From the NCBI GenBank assembly GCA_964485235.1, contig CAZAIO010000002.1, positions 1 to 60,339 of the forward strand: 60,339 bases of DNA. The letters run 5' to 3'. Made by a program: the position numbers and the translations under genes. The notes beneath the pieces were generated by a model. That model was not told where the DNA came from and did not search any database. It saw only the letters and a program-made list of their open reading frames with translations. Below are positions 26,603-36,057 of the stretch, piece after piece (position 1 is the first letter of the stretch; the number at the start of each line of letters is the position of its first letter). Source of the stretch: CAZAIO01 sp964485235. GTDB taxonomy: Bacteria > Chloroflexota > Dehalococcoidia > GIF9 > UBA5629.

Positions 26603-27394
26603 ATGTGGCAGGTATTTCAGTGCCCGCAGTGCGGCGCACAAAACTATCAAGGCCAGCCGTCTTGCTGGAATTGCGGTATGCAATTCTCACAACAACAGGG
26701 TGGTTTCTACCAGCAACCGCCTCAACAATCGCCTCAGCAGCAGTACTGGCAATCGCCGGTGCAACCTCAATACCCGCAACAGCAATATCAACAGCCGGCA
26801 CAACCACCGTATCAGCAATACCAGCAGCCTATGCAACAACCGGGAATGCATTATCAGCAACCGTACGGATATGGTCCGCAAGCACCACAGAAAAAAGGTT
26901 CATCGTCAGGGATGATCTTTCTCATTTGTGTGGTAGTGCTCTTGTTTGCAGTTGCTGCTGTCGGGATAATTTCTGAAGGGACCTTTTTCCTTCCTTCAAA
27001 ATCGGGGCAATCGACTATTGCACCTGAAACCACAACGGCCCAAACACCTGAAGAGACTACCGATACGACACCAAAGCAGACTGCAGTAAAGGTCGAAGCG
27101 GGAACTCTAATCCTTGAATATATGGCGGATGAAGCTGCAGCAGATAGTAAATATAACGGAAGTCTTCTTGAAATTACCGGTATGGTCGAAAGGAACGGCG
27201 AGACAGATCAGGGGCTTCCCTATGTGATGCTCGGCGGCGGCGGTGAGACCGAACAGTTCAGTACACAGTGCATATTTGCTGCCGGGGACAAGACAGCCGT
27301 CGAAGCGCTGACAATAGGCGGAAGTGCAACGATAGAGGGTACCTGTGATGGGTACAATGAAAACATAATTGTCAGTAATTGTTCTATTAAATGA
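26603..27394 (+). CDS. Zinc-ribbon / QP-rich / membrane / OB-fold (tRNA_anti-like) protein
   Basis: 263 residues. N-terminal zinc ribbon CPQCGAQNYQGQPSCWNC (8-25), then a Gln/Pro/Tyr-rich low-complexity region (~30-98), one membrane helix (FLICVVVLLFAVAAVGII), a Thr-rich linker, and an extracytoplasmic OB-fold of the tRNA_anti-like (DUF1314-type) family: YMADEAAADSKYNGSLLEIT, VMLGGGG, CIFAAGDK, GGSATIEGTC. The zinc ribbon would stay inside and the OB-fold outside. GAGGAG lies 6 bases before the ATG. Same plan as the protein at 36977-37855 but with a different outer domain. Confidence 0.8.
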   Translation: MWQVFQCPQCGAQNYQGQPSCWNCGMQFSQQQGGFYQQPPQQSPQQQYWQSPVQPQYPQQQYQQPAQPPYQQYQQPMQQPGMHYQQPYGYGPQAPQKKGSSSGMIFLICVVVLLFAVAAVGIISEGTFFLPSKSGQSTIAPETTTAQTPEETTDTTPKQTAVKVEAGTLILEYMADEAAADSKYNGSLLEITGMVERNGETDQGLPYVMLGGGGETEQFSTQCIFAAGDKTAVEALTIGGSATIEGTCDGYNENIIVSNCSIK

Positions 27395-27417
27395 GGAATC
27401 CGGTCCGGAAGCGGATA

Positions 27418-28458
27418 TCAGGGGCATATGCCGACGTGCAGGGTTTGTCTGCTTGCGGCGCGCTCAAATGCAGTCTCGATTTCTTCTACGGGAAACAGGT
27501 CTGATAGCAGGTCAAGTACCTGCAGTTCTTTATTTGCCATTATTTCTAATGCGTCCATATTATCCGACGGCAATGATCCATGGGTGCTGTTAATCATTAT
27601 TTCACGATAATGAATGTCATTGCTGTTAATCAATATATTCGCATTGTCGGGTGGCAGGCCGCCGAATAAATTGATCCTTGACCCTTTTCCCGCAAGTGAT
27701 ATAGCCTGTACTTGCGCCTCTCCCGATGAACAGGCAACAATGACAACATCGGCGCCTCGACCCTCGGTCGCTTTCATAATACGTGTCACAGCATCTTCTT
27801 TGCGCGAATCGATCAGCATGTCAATGGATGTACAGGAAATTCTTTCCAGCCGGTCCGTATTGCGGTCGACAAGTATGATAGTATCTGCCTTGTTAGCCCT
27901 GGCAATCCGGCAATGCATGATGCCCATGGCCCCGCCCCCTATCACTACGATACAGGTCCCCGGTCCGACATTACAGGTACGTTGTGCCCGAAGACAACAA
28001 GACACCGGCTCGGCCAGGGATGCTTCCTCAAAGCCAAGCGTTTCCGGTATTGTATTAAGTACGCCGTATCGGATACCTCTTTCCGGTACCAGCATATATT
28101 CGGCATAACCTCCCTGCAACTGAAACCCGAATGTCCTGCTGTTTTCGCAGTAGAGCGGTTGGCCGTGGAGACAGTAATAACAGGTTCCACAGGAAATTCT
28201 CGGTGTTACGGCAACCCGCTGACCGGTATGATATCCCTTTACTGAATTATCAACCGCTATTATTTCACCGGAAATCTCGTGTCCCAGGACATGCGGTAAA
28301 GTGACCTTGGAATGTCCGTACCGGTATGTCCGAAGGTCTGTCCCGCAAATACCACATACCTTCACTTTTATTATAGCTGAATAGTGAAGGAGTTCCGGTT
28401 CAGGTATGTTCCGGAACCGGAGACATTGTATGTTCTCAAGAACGCCTGCTTTCATCAT
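27418..28458 (-). CDS. Zinc-dependent medium-chain alcohol/polyol dehydrogenase
   Basis: 346 residues. Catalytic zinc residues C38 (CGICGT), H60 and E61 (VLGHE), structural zinc cysteines C90, C93, C96, C104 (CGTCYYCLHGQPLYC), and a Rossmann motif VVIGGGAMGIMHCR near 175 are all present. Closest in plan to sorbitol, threonine and butanediol dehydrogenases. Oxidises a secondary alcohol with NAD(P)+. A 12-base repeat surrounds the start codon (see noticed items). No operon partner. Confidence 0.85.
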   Translation of the reverse strand: MMKAGVLENIQCLRFRNIPEPELLHYSAIIKVKVCGICGTDLRTYRYGHSKVTLPHVLGHEISGEIIAVDNSVKGYHTGQRVAVTPRISCGTCYYCLHGQPLYCENSRTFGFQLQGGYAEYMLVPERGIRYGVLNTIPETLGFEEASLAEPVSCCLRAQRTCNVGPGTCIVVIGGGAMGIMHCRIARANKADTIILVDRNTDRLERISCTSIDMLIDSRKEDAVTRIMKATEGRGADVVIVACSSGEAQVQAISLAGKGSRINLFGGLPPDNANILINSNDIHYREIMINSTHGSLPSDNMDALEIMANKELQVLDLLSDLFPVEEIETAFERAASRQTLHVGICP

Positions 28459-28731
28459 ACCGCAAGAACAAGACTTTCATCATACCGGGTATTCTTATAT
28501 TATATAATCGTGTTTCCGGATATTTGAAACTCGATTGTTTTGCTTAATTAAATCTTACACATATAAAAAGCCTGTGTCTACACCCTGCTCGTATTGGGAC
28601 GGCTAGAGCATATCAGTAAAGCAGGCAGACTTTAACAGGCACGATTTACAATATACAGTCAGGTTGTATTTCTTCATAATTTAGCAATAATTCTGTTGAC
28701 TCATATGGTATACTTAATTCAGGTGCAATAT

Positions 28732-28926
28732 ATGACAGATATGATTAAATGGGTATGTGTCGCAATTGGCGGGATAGTTATCCTGTACTCTATACTCATA
28801 TTTGCCGGTGTGTTAGCTGCGCCTGTCTATACAAAATTCAATTTCTACCCTATCATCATGCTCTTTCTGGGGATAGCAATACTATTTCTGTCTCTGGGCT
28901 TTTTCTCTGCAAAAAGCAAGGACTAG
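28732..28926 (+). CDS. Small two-helix membrane protein
   Basis: 64 residues from ATG 28732, preceded by AGGTG at 7 bases; the frame is open to 28696 but lacks a ribosome site there. Two membrane helices (CVAIGGIVILYSILIFAGVL and FYPIIMLFLGIAILFLSLG) separated by a short outside loop. Function unknown. Confidence 0.6.
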   Translation: MTDMIKWVCVAIGGIVILYSILIFAGVLAAPVYTKFNFYPIIMLFLGIAILFLSLGFFSAKSKD

Positions 28927-29186
28927 GATATACCTGTTTCAGCAGGGAGGAGTAAGCCGGCTGTTCAAGCTTTTCTAAAACTCCTGTAGTTCGTAGAGTT
29001 ATATCAAAGTTCTTGAATCATCGTTTAATTGATTGTAGATAAAATAATTTACGGGTTATGGTGCCATTCCCGGACTATAGGTGAGTGCCGCTTGACAAAG
29101 GTATAAGGTCACTCTGAAGTGGAAATTGAAATAGAAGACATAATGTTTTTCAAGATAAATCAAGTATACCCGGAGGGCCGCAGTCG

Positions 29187-29762
29187 ATGACACGAATTAT
29201 ATTAGCTTCAGCATCACCGCGAAGAGAGGAACTGCTGCGAAAGACGGGACTTGAATTTGAAGTTGAACCCGGTAATCATGCTGAAGAGTTACATTCCACA
29301 GATGATCCTCATACGCTGGCTAAATCGATTTCATATAAAAAAGCGCTGGTCGTGGCAAACAGGCATACGGATGCATTGATAATTGCAGCAGATACATTTA
29401 TTGTCTTTGAAAATATAATACTGGGAAAACCTGAAAATATCGCTGAATCGAAAAAAATACTCGACAAATTAAACGGAAAATCGCACCTTGTAATTACCGG
29501 TTTTACAATTATCGATGTGAAGAGCAACAAGACCGTATCACGGTCAGTGGGGACGATTGTTTATATGAAAAGTCTATCTCCGGGAGAAATCGATTCATAT
29601 GTTAAATCGAGAGAGCCGCTGGATAAGGCAGGTGCGTATGCGATACAGGGGCTTGGTGCGGTGATCATCGATAGAATAGAAGGGGACTATTTTAATGTAG
29701 TGGGACTGCCGCTCAGTGAACTTGCAGATGCACTGAAAGAGTTCGGCGTTAATGTCCTGTAA
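29187..29762 (+). CDS. maf: Maf family nucleoside triphosphate pyrophosphatase
   Basis: 191 residues, full length. SASPRREELL (phosphate-binding loop, residues 6-15), IAADTFIVF (catalytic Asp), ILGKP, and AGAYAIQG.GA are the hallmarks of Maf/YhdE enzymes that hydrolyse non-canonical or excess NTPs (dTTP/UTP or m7GTP), a house-cleaning and division-related function. GGAGGG lies 12 bases before the ATG. Confidence 0.9.
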   Translation: MTRIILASASPRREELLRKTGLEFEVEPGNHAEELHSTDDPHTLAKSISYKKALVVANRHTDALIIAADTFIVFENIILGKPENIAESKKILDKLNGKSHLVITGFTIIDVKSNKTVSRSVGTIVYMKSLSPGEIDSYVKSREPLDKAGAYAIQGLGAVIIDRIEGDYFNVVGLPLSELADALKEFGVNVL

Positions 29763-29868
29763 TTGTTAACCACGATATGCGCTATATCGACATTACCGGC
29801 AAAGGGGAAATCCCGGTACCTGTTACTATATTTCATGCTTATTATACCGGTGTTATTATATGTGCGGA

Positions 29869-31209
29869 CTACTTTTTTCCGGTTACCGAAGCAGCATAGC
29901 GGGCCGCATGTTCTCCAGCAGTATAGCCGGTGGAAAAAGCCGCCTGTAAATTGTAACCGCCGGTATCGGCATCGATATCCATAACTTCACCGCAAAAAAA
30001 CAGTCCCTTAATTATGAGTGAGGCCATTGTACGGGGATCGATTTCATTCAGGGCGATGCCGCCGGCAGTTACCATGGCGGTCTTGAACGATAACGGCTTT
30101 TCGATATTGAACCGCAGCGACTTTAGGATATGTACGAGGCGGGTCCGCTCACTCAGGGTAATTTGATTGCCCTTTTTATCCGGTATGATACCCGTTATTT
30201 CTATAAACGGAGCTATCATCTTGTGAGGCAGAAATTTTCCCAGAAGATGTTTATAACTTCTTGCCGGATTCAGGTCGAACTCACGCTGAAGCACTTCATG
30301 GAGCTGTTTTTCGGTCTGTTCAGGTCTTAAATCGATAGATACGCTCACAGGTCCCTGTGCCAGCGCATCAACAATAGCGAGGCTCATCTGTAACGTGATC
30401 GGACCGCTTATCCCGAAGTGTGTTATCATCAAATCACCGGTACGGCTTTCTATTACGGCTTTACCGGCAGTCCGGCTTTCGATTCCACGTCCTTTATCTT
30501 TAACAGGCATTGGCATGTCCCCTATTTTATCGGCCGAACAACTGTATGCGGTCATTCTCACATTGGTCAGACTCACACCCTGCATGGAACGCGCGAGGTC
30601 GATTTCTGCAACTGCCAGTGGTACCAGGGCAGGCCGCAAATTGACGATGGAGTGACCGAGAGCCTGTGCAATTCGATAACCGTCTCCGGTAGACCCTGTG
30701 GCAGGGTAGGAAGTCCCGCCTGTTGCCAGAATAACTGCGTCTGCCGGATAGAACTCCTTTTTTGTACGTACTCCTGTAACATGGTTATTATTCACAAGTA
30801 TTTCTGTAACATGTATTCCCGTCTGCATGTCTACCCCGTATGACGAAATATAAACCATAAAAGCTTTTACAATATCTCCGGCAGATTCGGATGCGGGGAA
30901 TATTCTTCCGTCATGTTCTGTAATGGTTGCTACTCTGTATTTTTTCAGTAGTGCCAGCAATTCATCACGGAAAAATTTATGAAAAGTACTATAGAGAAAT
31001 CGACCGTTGAGACCGTACATGGCAATAAAGTCATCCAATTGCCTGGTATTCGTCAGATTGCAGCGTGTTTTTCCTGTGATCAGGAGCTTTTTTCCGGGCT
31101 GTGACATTTTTTCAAGAAGTAATACACCGGCGCCCGATTCTGCAGCATGGCCTGCCGCTATCATGCCGCTCGCCCCGGCTCCTACCACAATTACACAGTT
31201 AATTGCCAT
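29869..31209 (-). CDS. HI0933/YhiN-family FAD-dependent oxidoreductase
   Basis: 446 residues. FAD-binding VVGAGASGMIAAGHAAESG at the N-terminus, the family signature GKKLLITGKTRCNLTN (~38-53), VILATGGTSYPATGSTGDGY, and a C-terminal GEVMDIDADTGGYNLQAAFSTG. Relatives include BaiN (bile acid delta-5 reductase) and many uncharacterised reductases. AAGGGTGA lies 7 bases before the ATG. The reaction is unknown. Confidence 0.85.
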   Translation of the reverse strand: MAINCVIVVGAGASGMIAAGHAAESGAGVLLLEKMSQPGKKLLITGKTRCNLTNTRQLDDFIAMYGLNGRFLYSTFHKFFRDELLALLKKYRVATITEHDGRIFPASESAGDIVKAFMVYISSYGVDMQTGIHVTEILVNNNHVTGVRTKKEFYPADAVILATGGTSYPATGSTGDGYRIAQALGHSIVNLRPALVPLAVAEIDLARSMQGVSLTNVRMTAYSCSADKIGDMPMPVKDKGRGIESRTAGKAVIESRTGDLMITHFGISGPITLQMSLAIVDALAQGPVSVSIDLRPEQTEKQLHEVLQREFDLNPARSYKHLLGKFLPHKMIAPFIEITGIIPDKKGNQITLSERTRLVHILKSLRFNIEKPLSFKTAMVTAGGIALNEIDPRTMASLIIKGLFFCGEVMDIDADTGGYNLQAAFSTGYTAGEHAARYAASVTGKK

Positions 31210-31395
31210 CGGAAATCACCCTTGCTTATCCATAATTTATTAAATTTACATGTGTATAAGGCAGTGTTCATTATATGGATATAGTAACTCAACCAAACAT
31301 AATCTTACAATTTATTTAGCCGTATCATAGATTTCGGAATAGAGAACAAGTATCGGGATAAAGTGCCATTTACGAGAATATTCACCGATTAATTA

Positions 31396-31436
31396 TTGAC
31401 TGTTCAGCAATTTATGAATACAATTTAATAATTGTA
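31396..31436 (+). promoter_or_regulatory. Sigma-70-type promoter overlapped by a palindrome
   Basis: TTGACT (31396-31401), 17-base spacer, TACAAT (31419-31424). The -10 box is the left arm of an inverted repeat TACAATT-TAAT-AATTGTA (31419-31436), placed 8 bases before the regulator's ATG. It is well placed for autorepression by the GntR-type product, or by occlusion of the start site. Confidence 0.65.
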
Positions 31437-31444
31437 GGTATTAT

Positions 31445-32623
31445 ATGCATACAATACAGCATATCGATATTAATTTACAGCATGGTGAAGCAATCTATCT
31501 TCAGATAGCGAACCATATAAAACGACAAATTGCGACAGGTGATTTTCAACCGGGCAGTTCTCTGCCGGCTATACGAAGCCTTGCAGAACAATTGGATGTC
31601 GACCCGGGAACTGTCGCCAGAGCATATCGGGAGCTTGAAAGAGACGGGATTACCGTCAGCCGCCCGGGAAAAGGCACTGTCATTTCATCCATGATTGTCG
31701 AAAAATCCTTCGTGCTGGAACAACGTAAACGTCTTTCCCTTGTAGTTGAAGAGGCGATTCTTGAAAGTTTTAGCCTGGGATTTACCGTGGAAGAAATAAC
31801 AGCAGCTTTTGTAGAACGTCTGGGGGAATGGCGTGAACGGCGTGCCCAAACAGCCAGCGAGCGGAACACGGTTACTGCCAGGCATCTTAAAGAGGTCCGT
31901 TTTGCGGGAAGTCATGACCTGACCGTAGAACTAATCGGTAGTCATATGGGTATACTCTATCCCGACTACAGATTTTCCGCTACATTTATAGGCAGCTTTC
32001 CAGGACTTGTTGCACTGGCAAGTCACTCGGTTGACATTGCCGGTAGCCACCTGCTAGACAGCGAGAGCGGTCAGTTTAATATACCCTTTATCAGGAGGTT
32101 GATGCCAAATGAAAATACCATATTAATAAATCTAATACAACGGTTTCAAGGACTTATCCTTGCGCCGGGAAACCCAAAATCTATAAAAAGCATAAATGAC
32201 TTAACACGGCCGGATGTTACCTTTGTAAATCGCCAAAACGGCTCGGGAACACGGACCCTGTTCGATTCTTGCCTTCTTGATTTAGGAATAAAACCAAACC
32301 GGATTGCAGGTTATGACCACGAGGAAAAAACACACACGGCAGTAGCATCTCTGATTGCCCATGGTCGTGCTGACGTCGGGTTAGGAGCAGAATCTGCTGC
32401 TATTGTACTTGGACTTAATTTTATTCCCATCCTTAAAGAACGTTATGATCTCATAACACTGGCGGACACATTTGAGAAACCAAAACTGCGTAAACTCCAT
32501 GAAGTCGTTTGCAGCAAGAGTTTCCTGAATATGATGCATTCCATGCCAGGTTACGATGTTTCTGATACGGGTAAGATCCAGCATATCGGGCCCGACTCTA
32601 TGGAAAAAAATCAATATAACTGA
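31445..32623 (+). CDS. GntR-type regulator fused to a periplasmic-binding-protein-like ligand domain
   Basis: 392 residues. The N-terminal 75 residues are a GntR winged helix (IYLQIANHIKRQIATGDF, LPAIRSLAEQLDVDPGTVA). After a helical linker, residues ~145-385 look like a PBP-like molybdate/tungstate-type binding domain (PBP_like, as in MoeA-associated and TupA-related proteins): AGSHDLTVELIG, NRQNGSGTRTLFD, YDHEEKTHTAVASLIAHGRADVGLG. No signal peptide, so it is a cytosolic sensor. It lies 54 bases before tupA on the same strand and most likely senses tungstate or molybdate and controls tupABC. Confidence 0.8.
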   Translation: MHTIQHIDINLQHGEAIYLQIANHIKRQIATGDFQPGSSLPAIRSLAEQLDVDPGTVARAYRELERDGITVSRPGKGTVISSMIVEKSFVLEQRKRLSLVVEEAILESFSLGFTVEEITAAFVERLGEWRERRAQTASERNTVTARHLKEVRFAGSHDLTVELIGSHMGILYPDYRFSATFIGSFPGLVALASHSVDIAGSHLLDSESGQFNIPFIRRLMPNENTILINLIQRFQGLILAPGNPKSIKSINDLTRPDVTFVNRQNGSGTRTLFDSCLLDLGIKPNRIAGYDHEEKTHTAVASLIAHGRADVGLGAESAAIVLGLNFIPILKERYDLITLADTFEKPKLRKLHEVVCSKSFLNMMHSMPGYDVSDTGKIQHIGPDSMEKNQYN

Positions 32624-32677
32624 ACTTGAAAACGTAATTCACAGCATGAAAATGGAGAAAAAGGAGGAATATATAGA

Positions 32678-33541
32678 ATGAAAAACAAATTGTTAAAATT
32701 AGGTCTTGTGTTAACAATGTGTGTACTGGTAGTAAGCCTTATTGCAGGTTGTTCTTCATCACCTAAAAATCCGGAAGTTATTTTAGCTACGACTACAAGT
32801 ACACAGGACTCTGGTTTGCTGGATGTACTTGTGCCTATGTTTGAGTCGCAGACCGGCTACCATGTCAAGACAGTAGCCGTAGGTACCGGTGCAGCGTTAG
32901 CTATGGGCGAACGCGGTGAAGCAGATGTACTGCTGGTCCATGCCCCGACTTCAGAAATACCATTAATGGAAAATGGCGATTGTATCAGCCGGAAACTGGT
33001 AATGCACAATGATTTTATTATTGTAGGTCCCCCGGCCGATCCCGCCGGTATTAAAGGGACATCAGATGCGGTTGCTGCTCTGAAAGCAATCGCCGACTCT
33101 CAATCGATATTCGTCAGTCGTGGTGATGACTCCGGCACCAATAAAATGGAACTCAGTCTCTGGAAGAAGGCTGGCATCGACCCCGCCGGCCAGAGCTGGT
33201 ACCAGGAGTCGGGCCAGGGAATGGGCGCCACTCTAACAATAACTTCAGAGAAACAGGGCTACACCCTTACCGACCGCGCGACCTATCTGAGCACCAAGGC
33301 CAACCTTGAGCTTGATATTTTTACCGAGGGCGACCCCCTTCTGCTTAATATTTATCACGTTATGCAGGTCAATCCCGCCAAAAATGATAAGATAAACGCA
33401 AAAGGTGGCGAGGCCTTCGTGGATTTCATGGTGGCTCCCAAGACGCAAGAAGTAATAAAGACATTTGGTGTTGATAAATATGGACAGCCCCTGTTTTTCC
33501 CCGATGCGAATAAAACAGAAGCAGACCTGGGTAGCGTCTAG
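32678..33541 (+). CDS. tupA: Tungstate-binding lipoprotein TupA
   Basis: 287 residues; signal with lipobox LIAGC (Cys25). The oxyanion-binding motifs of TupA are present: TTTSTQDSGLLDVLVP (~38-53), VGTGAAL near 70 and SRGDDSGTNKMELSLW near 150. The family binds tungstate with very high selectivity over molybdate. AAGGAGG precedes the ATG by 12 bases. First transporter gene of the cluster, separated from tupB by a terminator-like hairpin. Confidence 0.9.
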   Translation: MKNKLLKLGLVLTMCVLVVSLIAGCSSSPKNPEVILATTTSTQDSGLLDVLVPMFESQTGYHVKTVAVGTGAALAMGERGEADVLLVHAPTSEIPLMENGDCISRKLVMHNDFIIVGPPADPAGIKGTSDAVAALKAIADSQSIFVSRGDDSGTNKMELSLWKKAGIDPAGQSWYQESGQGMGATLTITSEKQGYTLTDRATYLSTKANLELDIFTEGDPLLLNIYHVMQVNPAKNDKINAKGGEAFVDFMVAPKTQEVIKTFGVDKYGQPLFFPDANKTEADLGSV

Positions 33542-33548
33542 CAATATT

Positions 33549-33591
33549 GGTGCCCTCTATCCTTTCGGGGATAGAAGGCACCTCATTTTTT
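33549..33591 (+). terminator. Intercistronic terminator between tupA and tupB
   Basis: GGTGCC-C-TCTATCC (33549-33562) pairs with GGGATAGA-A-GGCACC (33568-33582) and is followed by TCATTTTTT. A strong rho-independent terminator 8 bases after tupA; partial read-through would make more binding protein than permease. Confidence 0.85.
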
Positions 33592-33605
33592 AAAAGAGGA
33601 AAAGT

Positions 33606-34304
33606 TTGGATCTTATTATAAAAGGCATAATTAATGCCTTCCAGTTGTTGATTCATGGAGACCCTGAAGTTATCCATGTCACGCTGCTTTCCCTTGCCGT
33701 TTCTCTTTCAGCTACCGGCATCAGCCTTATCATAGGCATTACACTGGGTACGGTTATCGGATTGACCCGCTTTCTGGGACGCCGGTTTCTAGTCAGCTTG
33801 ATTAATACGGGCATGGGTGCGCCACCGGTAGTTGTCGGGTTGATTGTCAGTGTTTTCCTCTGGCGTACAGGTCCTTTGGGGGTTTTAGGGCTAATGTATA
33901 CGCCGTATGCTATTGTAATCGCTCAGTGTATCATCTCGCTCCCTATCATTACCGGATTCACTATGGCTTCCATTCAACAGATCGATCCCAAGCTCCGCCT
34001 CCAGATTCTCGCTCTTGGCGCCTCGCGCTGGCAACTGCTGTGGCTGCTGATCAGAGATACCAGACTACCTCTCCTGGCAGCGGTTATGGCCGGCTTTGGT
34101 TCTATAATATCTGAAGTCGGCGCTGCGATAATGGTCGGCGGTAATGTGAAAGACGATACACGGATTCTCACTACGTCTATAGTGTTATGGAACAGTAAAG
34201 GCGATTTCGCAATGGCTATTGCCCTGGGCATTATTCTCATGGCACTGGTTTATCTGGTAAATATGTTGCTCACGATTGTTCAGCAAAGGAGTAAACCAAG
34301 ATGA
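33606..34304 (+). CDS. tupB: Tungstate ABC transporter permease TupB
   Basis: 232 residues from a TTG start at 33606 with AGAGG 7 bases upstream. Six membrane helices and the permease EAA-like loop (ALGASRWQLLWLLIRDTRLPLL). Family features VTLLSLAVSLSATGISLIIG and GAPPVVVGLIVSV match TupB/WtpB. Its stop overlaps the tupC ATG by 4 bases (ATGATG..TGA), showing translational coupling. Confidence 0.9.
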   Translation: MDLIIKGIINAFQLLIHGDPEVIHVTLLSLAVSLSATGISLIIGITLGTVIGLTRFLGRRFLVSLINTGMGAPPVVVGLIVSVFLWRTGPLGVLGLMYTPYAIVIAQCIISLPIITGFTMASIQQIDPKLRLQILALGASRWQLLWLLIRDTRLPLLAAVMAGFGSIISEVGAAIMVGGNVKDDTRILTTSIVLWNSKGDFAMAIALGIILMALVYLVNMLLTIVQQRSKPR

Positions 34305-35413
34305 TGTCGGGCAATACGGCAGATTCTCCCTGTGCCCTTGAGGTGAAAGACCTTTCAGTTATACTTGGCGGACAGAAAGTGCTGGATGTACCATTACTTC
34401 AGGTATACGGCAATGAAGTGCTGATGGTCATCGGACCGAACGGATCCGGCAAGACAACCCTGCTTCTTTGCCTGGCATTGCTTTTGAAACCGGCGGCCGG
34501 GACGATATTATATAAAGGGATTTCAGTCCAGAATAATGATCATGTCGTTCAACAACGCCGTAAACTGGCGGTAGTATTTCAGGAACCGCTTCTGCTCAAT
34601 AGCTCTGTATGGGACAATGTGTCACTTGGTCTGCGTTTACGTGGTATAAAAGGAAATGAAGCCGGAAAGAGGACGCAGAAATGGCTTGAGAGGTTTGGTA
34701 TAGGAGACCTGGCCAAGAGGCAGGCCCGTATGCTTTCAGGAGGCGAAGCTAAACGGGTAAGCCTCGCACGTGCTTTTGTTCTACAGCCCGAAGTGCTTTT
34801 TCTTGACGAGCCTTTTAGTGCACTGGATACTCCTACACGTCAGGCCCTGCTGGAAGATTTCAGCAATGTTCTGAGAGAGACCAAAATAACCACAATTATG
34901 GTTACTCATGAGCACAATGAAGCTCTTGTGCTTGCTGACAGGGTGCTCGTATTGATGAATGGTATGATCGGTCAAATGGGTAAACCGGAAGAGATATTCG
35001 GCTCCCCTATAAATGAGGATATTGCACGCTTTGTCGAAGCGGGAAATATCTGGCACGGAACAATAGCTAGGTGTGATAATGGCCTGGTATCGGTCGACAT
35101 AGGAGGATATCAACTGCAGGCTGTGTGTGATCTGCCTCTTGGCCATAAGGTAACCGCCTACCTGCATTATGAAGATGTCACTATCAGTTTGCTTTCAGAA
35201 CAACCTGTACCCTCCACCGCACGTAACCGGCTACGATGCAAAATAGCAAGGACATTTCCTCTCGGCTCTCAGCTTAAAGTTACAATGGATTGCGGATTTA
35301 CATTGACTTCGGTCATCACCTGGCGATCATGGGAAGAGATGGGGCTTGAAATAGGCCAGGAGGTCGAGGCATCTTTTAAAGCGTCCGTATTGCATCTGAT
35401 TCCCCGGCTTTAA
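34301..35413 (+). CDS. tupC: Tungstate ABC transporter ATPase TupC
   Basis: 370 residues. Walker A GPNGSGKTT (45-53), Q-loop FQEPLLLNS, signature LSGGEAKRVSLARA, Walker B VLFLDEPFSALD and switch His in MVTHEHNEA are intact. The C-terminal ~120 residues are a TOBE/MOP-like region (VSVDIGGYQLQAVCD; ITWRSWEEMGLEIGQEVEAS) that can bind oxyanions and inhibit transport. Coupled to tupB. Confidence 0.9.
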   Translation: MMSGNTADSPCALEVKDLSVILGGQKVLDVPLLQVYGNEVLMVIGPNGSGKTTLLLCLALLLKPAAGTILYKGISVQNNDHVVQQRRKLAVVFQEPLLLNSSVWDNVSLGLRLRGIKGNEAGKRTQKWLERFGIGDLAKRQARMLSGGEAKRVSLARAFVLQPEVLFLDEPFSALDTPTRQALLEDFSNVLRETKITTIMVTHEHNEALVLADRVLVLMNGMIGQMGKPEEIFGSPINEDIARFVEAGNIWHGTIARCDNGLVSVDIGGYQLQAVCDLPLGHKVTAYLHYEDVTISLLSEQPVPSTARNRLRCKIARTFPLGSQLKVTMDCGFTLTSVITWRSWEEMGLEIGQEVEASFKASVLHLIPRL

Positions 35414-35579
35414 TACGTTTTTACGTCAGACAATTTACCGGGAATAAATCGGGACAACAGATACTGCTTTTCGCGACCGGTACATGTATCCTTAAGGGTA
35501 AACGAATCGATTGCAGATTATTGATTTAATACAGATAAGAGGATACAATTACATAAAAGGTACTGCGGATTATTAATAT

Positions 35580-35879
35580 ATGAAATGTCCTTTTTGCAAT
35601 AAAGAATATTTAACACAGGAAGAAGTTATGAACTGTGTTGCCAATCACGTGCGTCTCTCTCAGGAAGAGGCCGTCAAGAATATGCAGAAACAAAGCCTTA
35701 TGCTGATGGCAAGCCAGCTCACTATGGCATCACTCGCGACCCAGGCATCGGCTCGGGATGTCGTAGAACGTTTCGGGGAAATTTATGAACTTCTGGATAG
35801 TCTCACCGAGAAGCCGAATGTGGTCACTGAAATAGAAAAATGGCTTAAAGAAAAAGACGATAAAAATACTGATTCCTAG
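35580..35879 (+). CDS. Small protein with N-terminal C2HC zinc finger
   Basis: 99 residues. C3, C6, C19 and H23 give C-x2-C-x12-C-x3-H, the spacing of a classical eukaryote-like C2H2/C2HC finger, rare in bacteria. The rest is amphipathic helix (SQEEAVKNMQKQSLMLMASQ, ERFGEIYELLDSLTEK). No ribosome site is seen, so a leaderless transcript is possible. Function unknown. Confidence 0.6.
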   Translation: MKCPFCNKEYLTQEEVMNCVANHVRLSQEEAVKNMQKQSLMLMASQLTMASLATQASARDVVERFGEIYELLDSLTEKPNVVTEIEKWLKEKDDKNTDS

Positions 35880-36057
35880 TCAGTATTAATCTCATCGATC
35901 AACCTCATCACATATCTTTATCCTCAATGTAAATAGTCCTGTTGCTCAGTTATATGAATTTCCTGTGGTTTATTATGCGAATTTCAATTGGGGAAAGAAT
36001 GAGGGTAATTCGGTGGCAGCAGAGTTGGCGGTCAATATACGAAGGTAAACAGAATTT

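Noticed and set aside
28447..28485. CTTTCATCATACC duplicated around the alcohol dehydrogenase start
   Set aside because: Looks like a local slippage duplication; the upstream ATG pair is out of frame with the gene, so no second start results.
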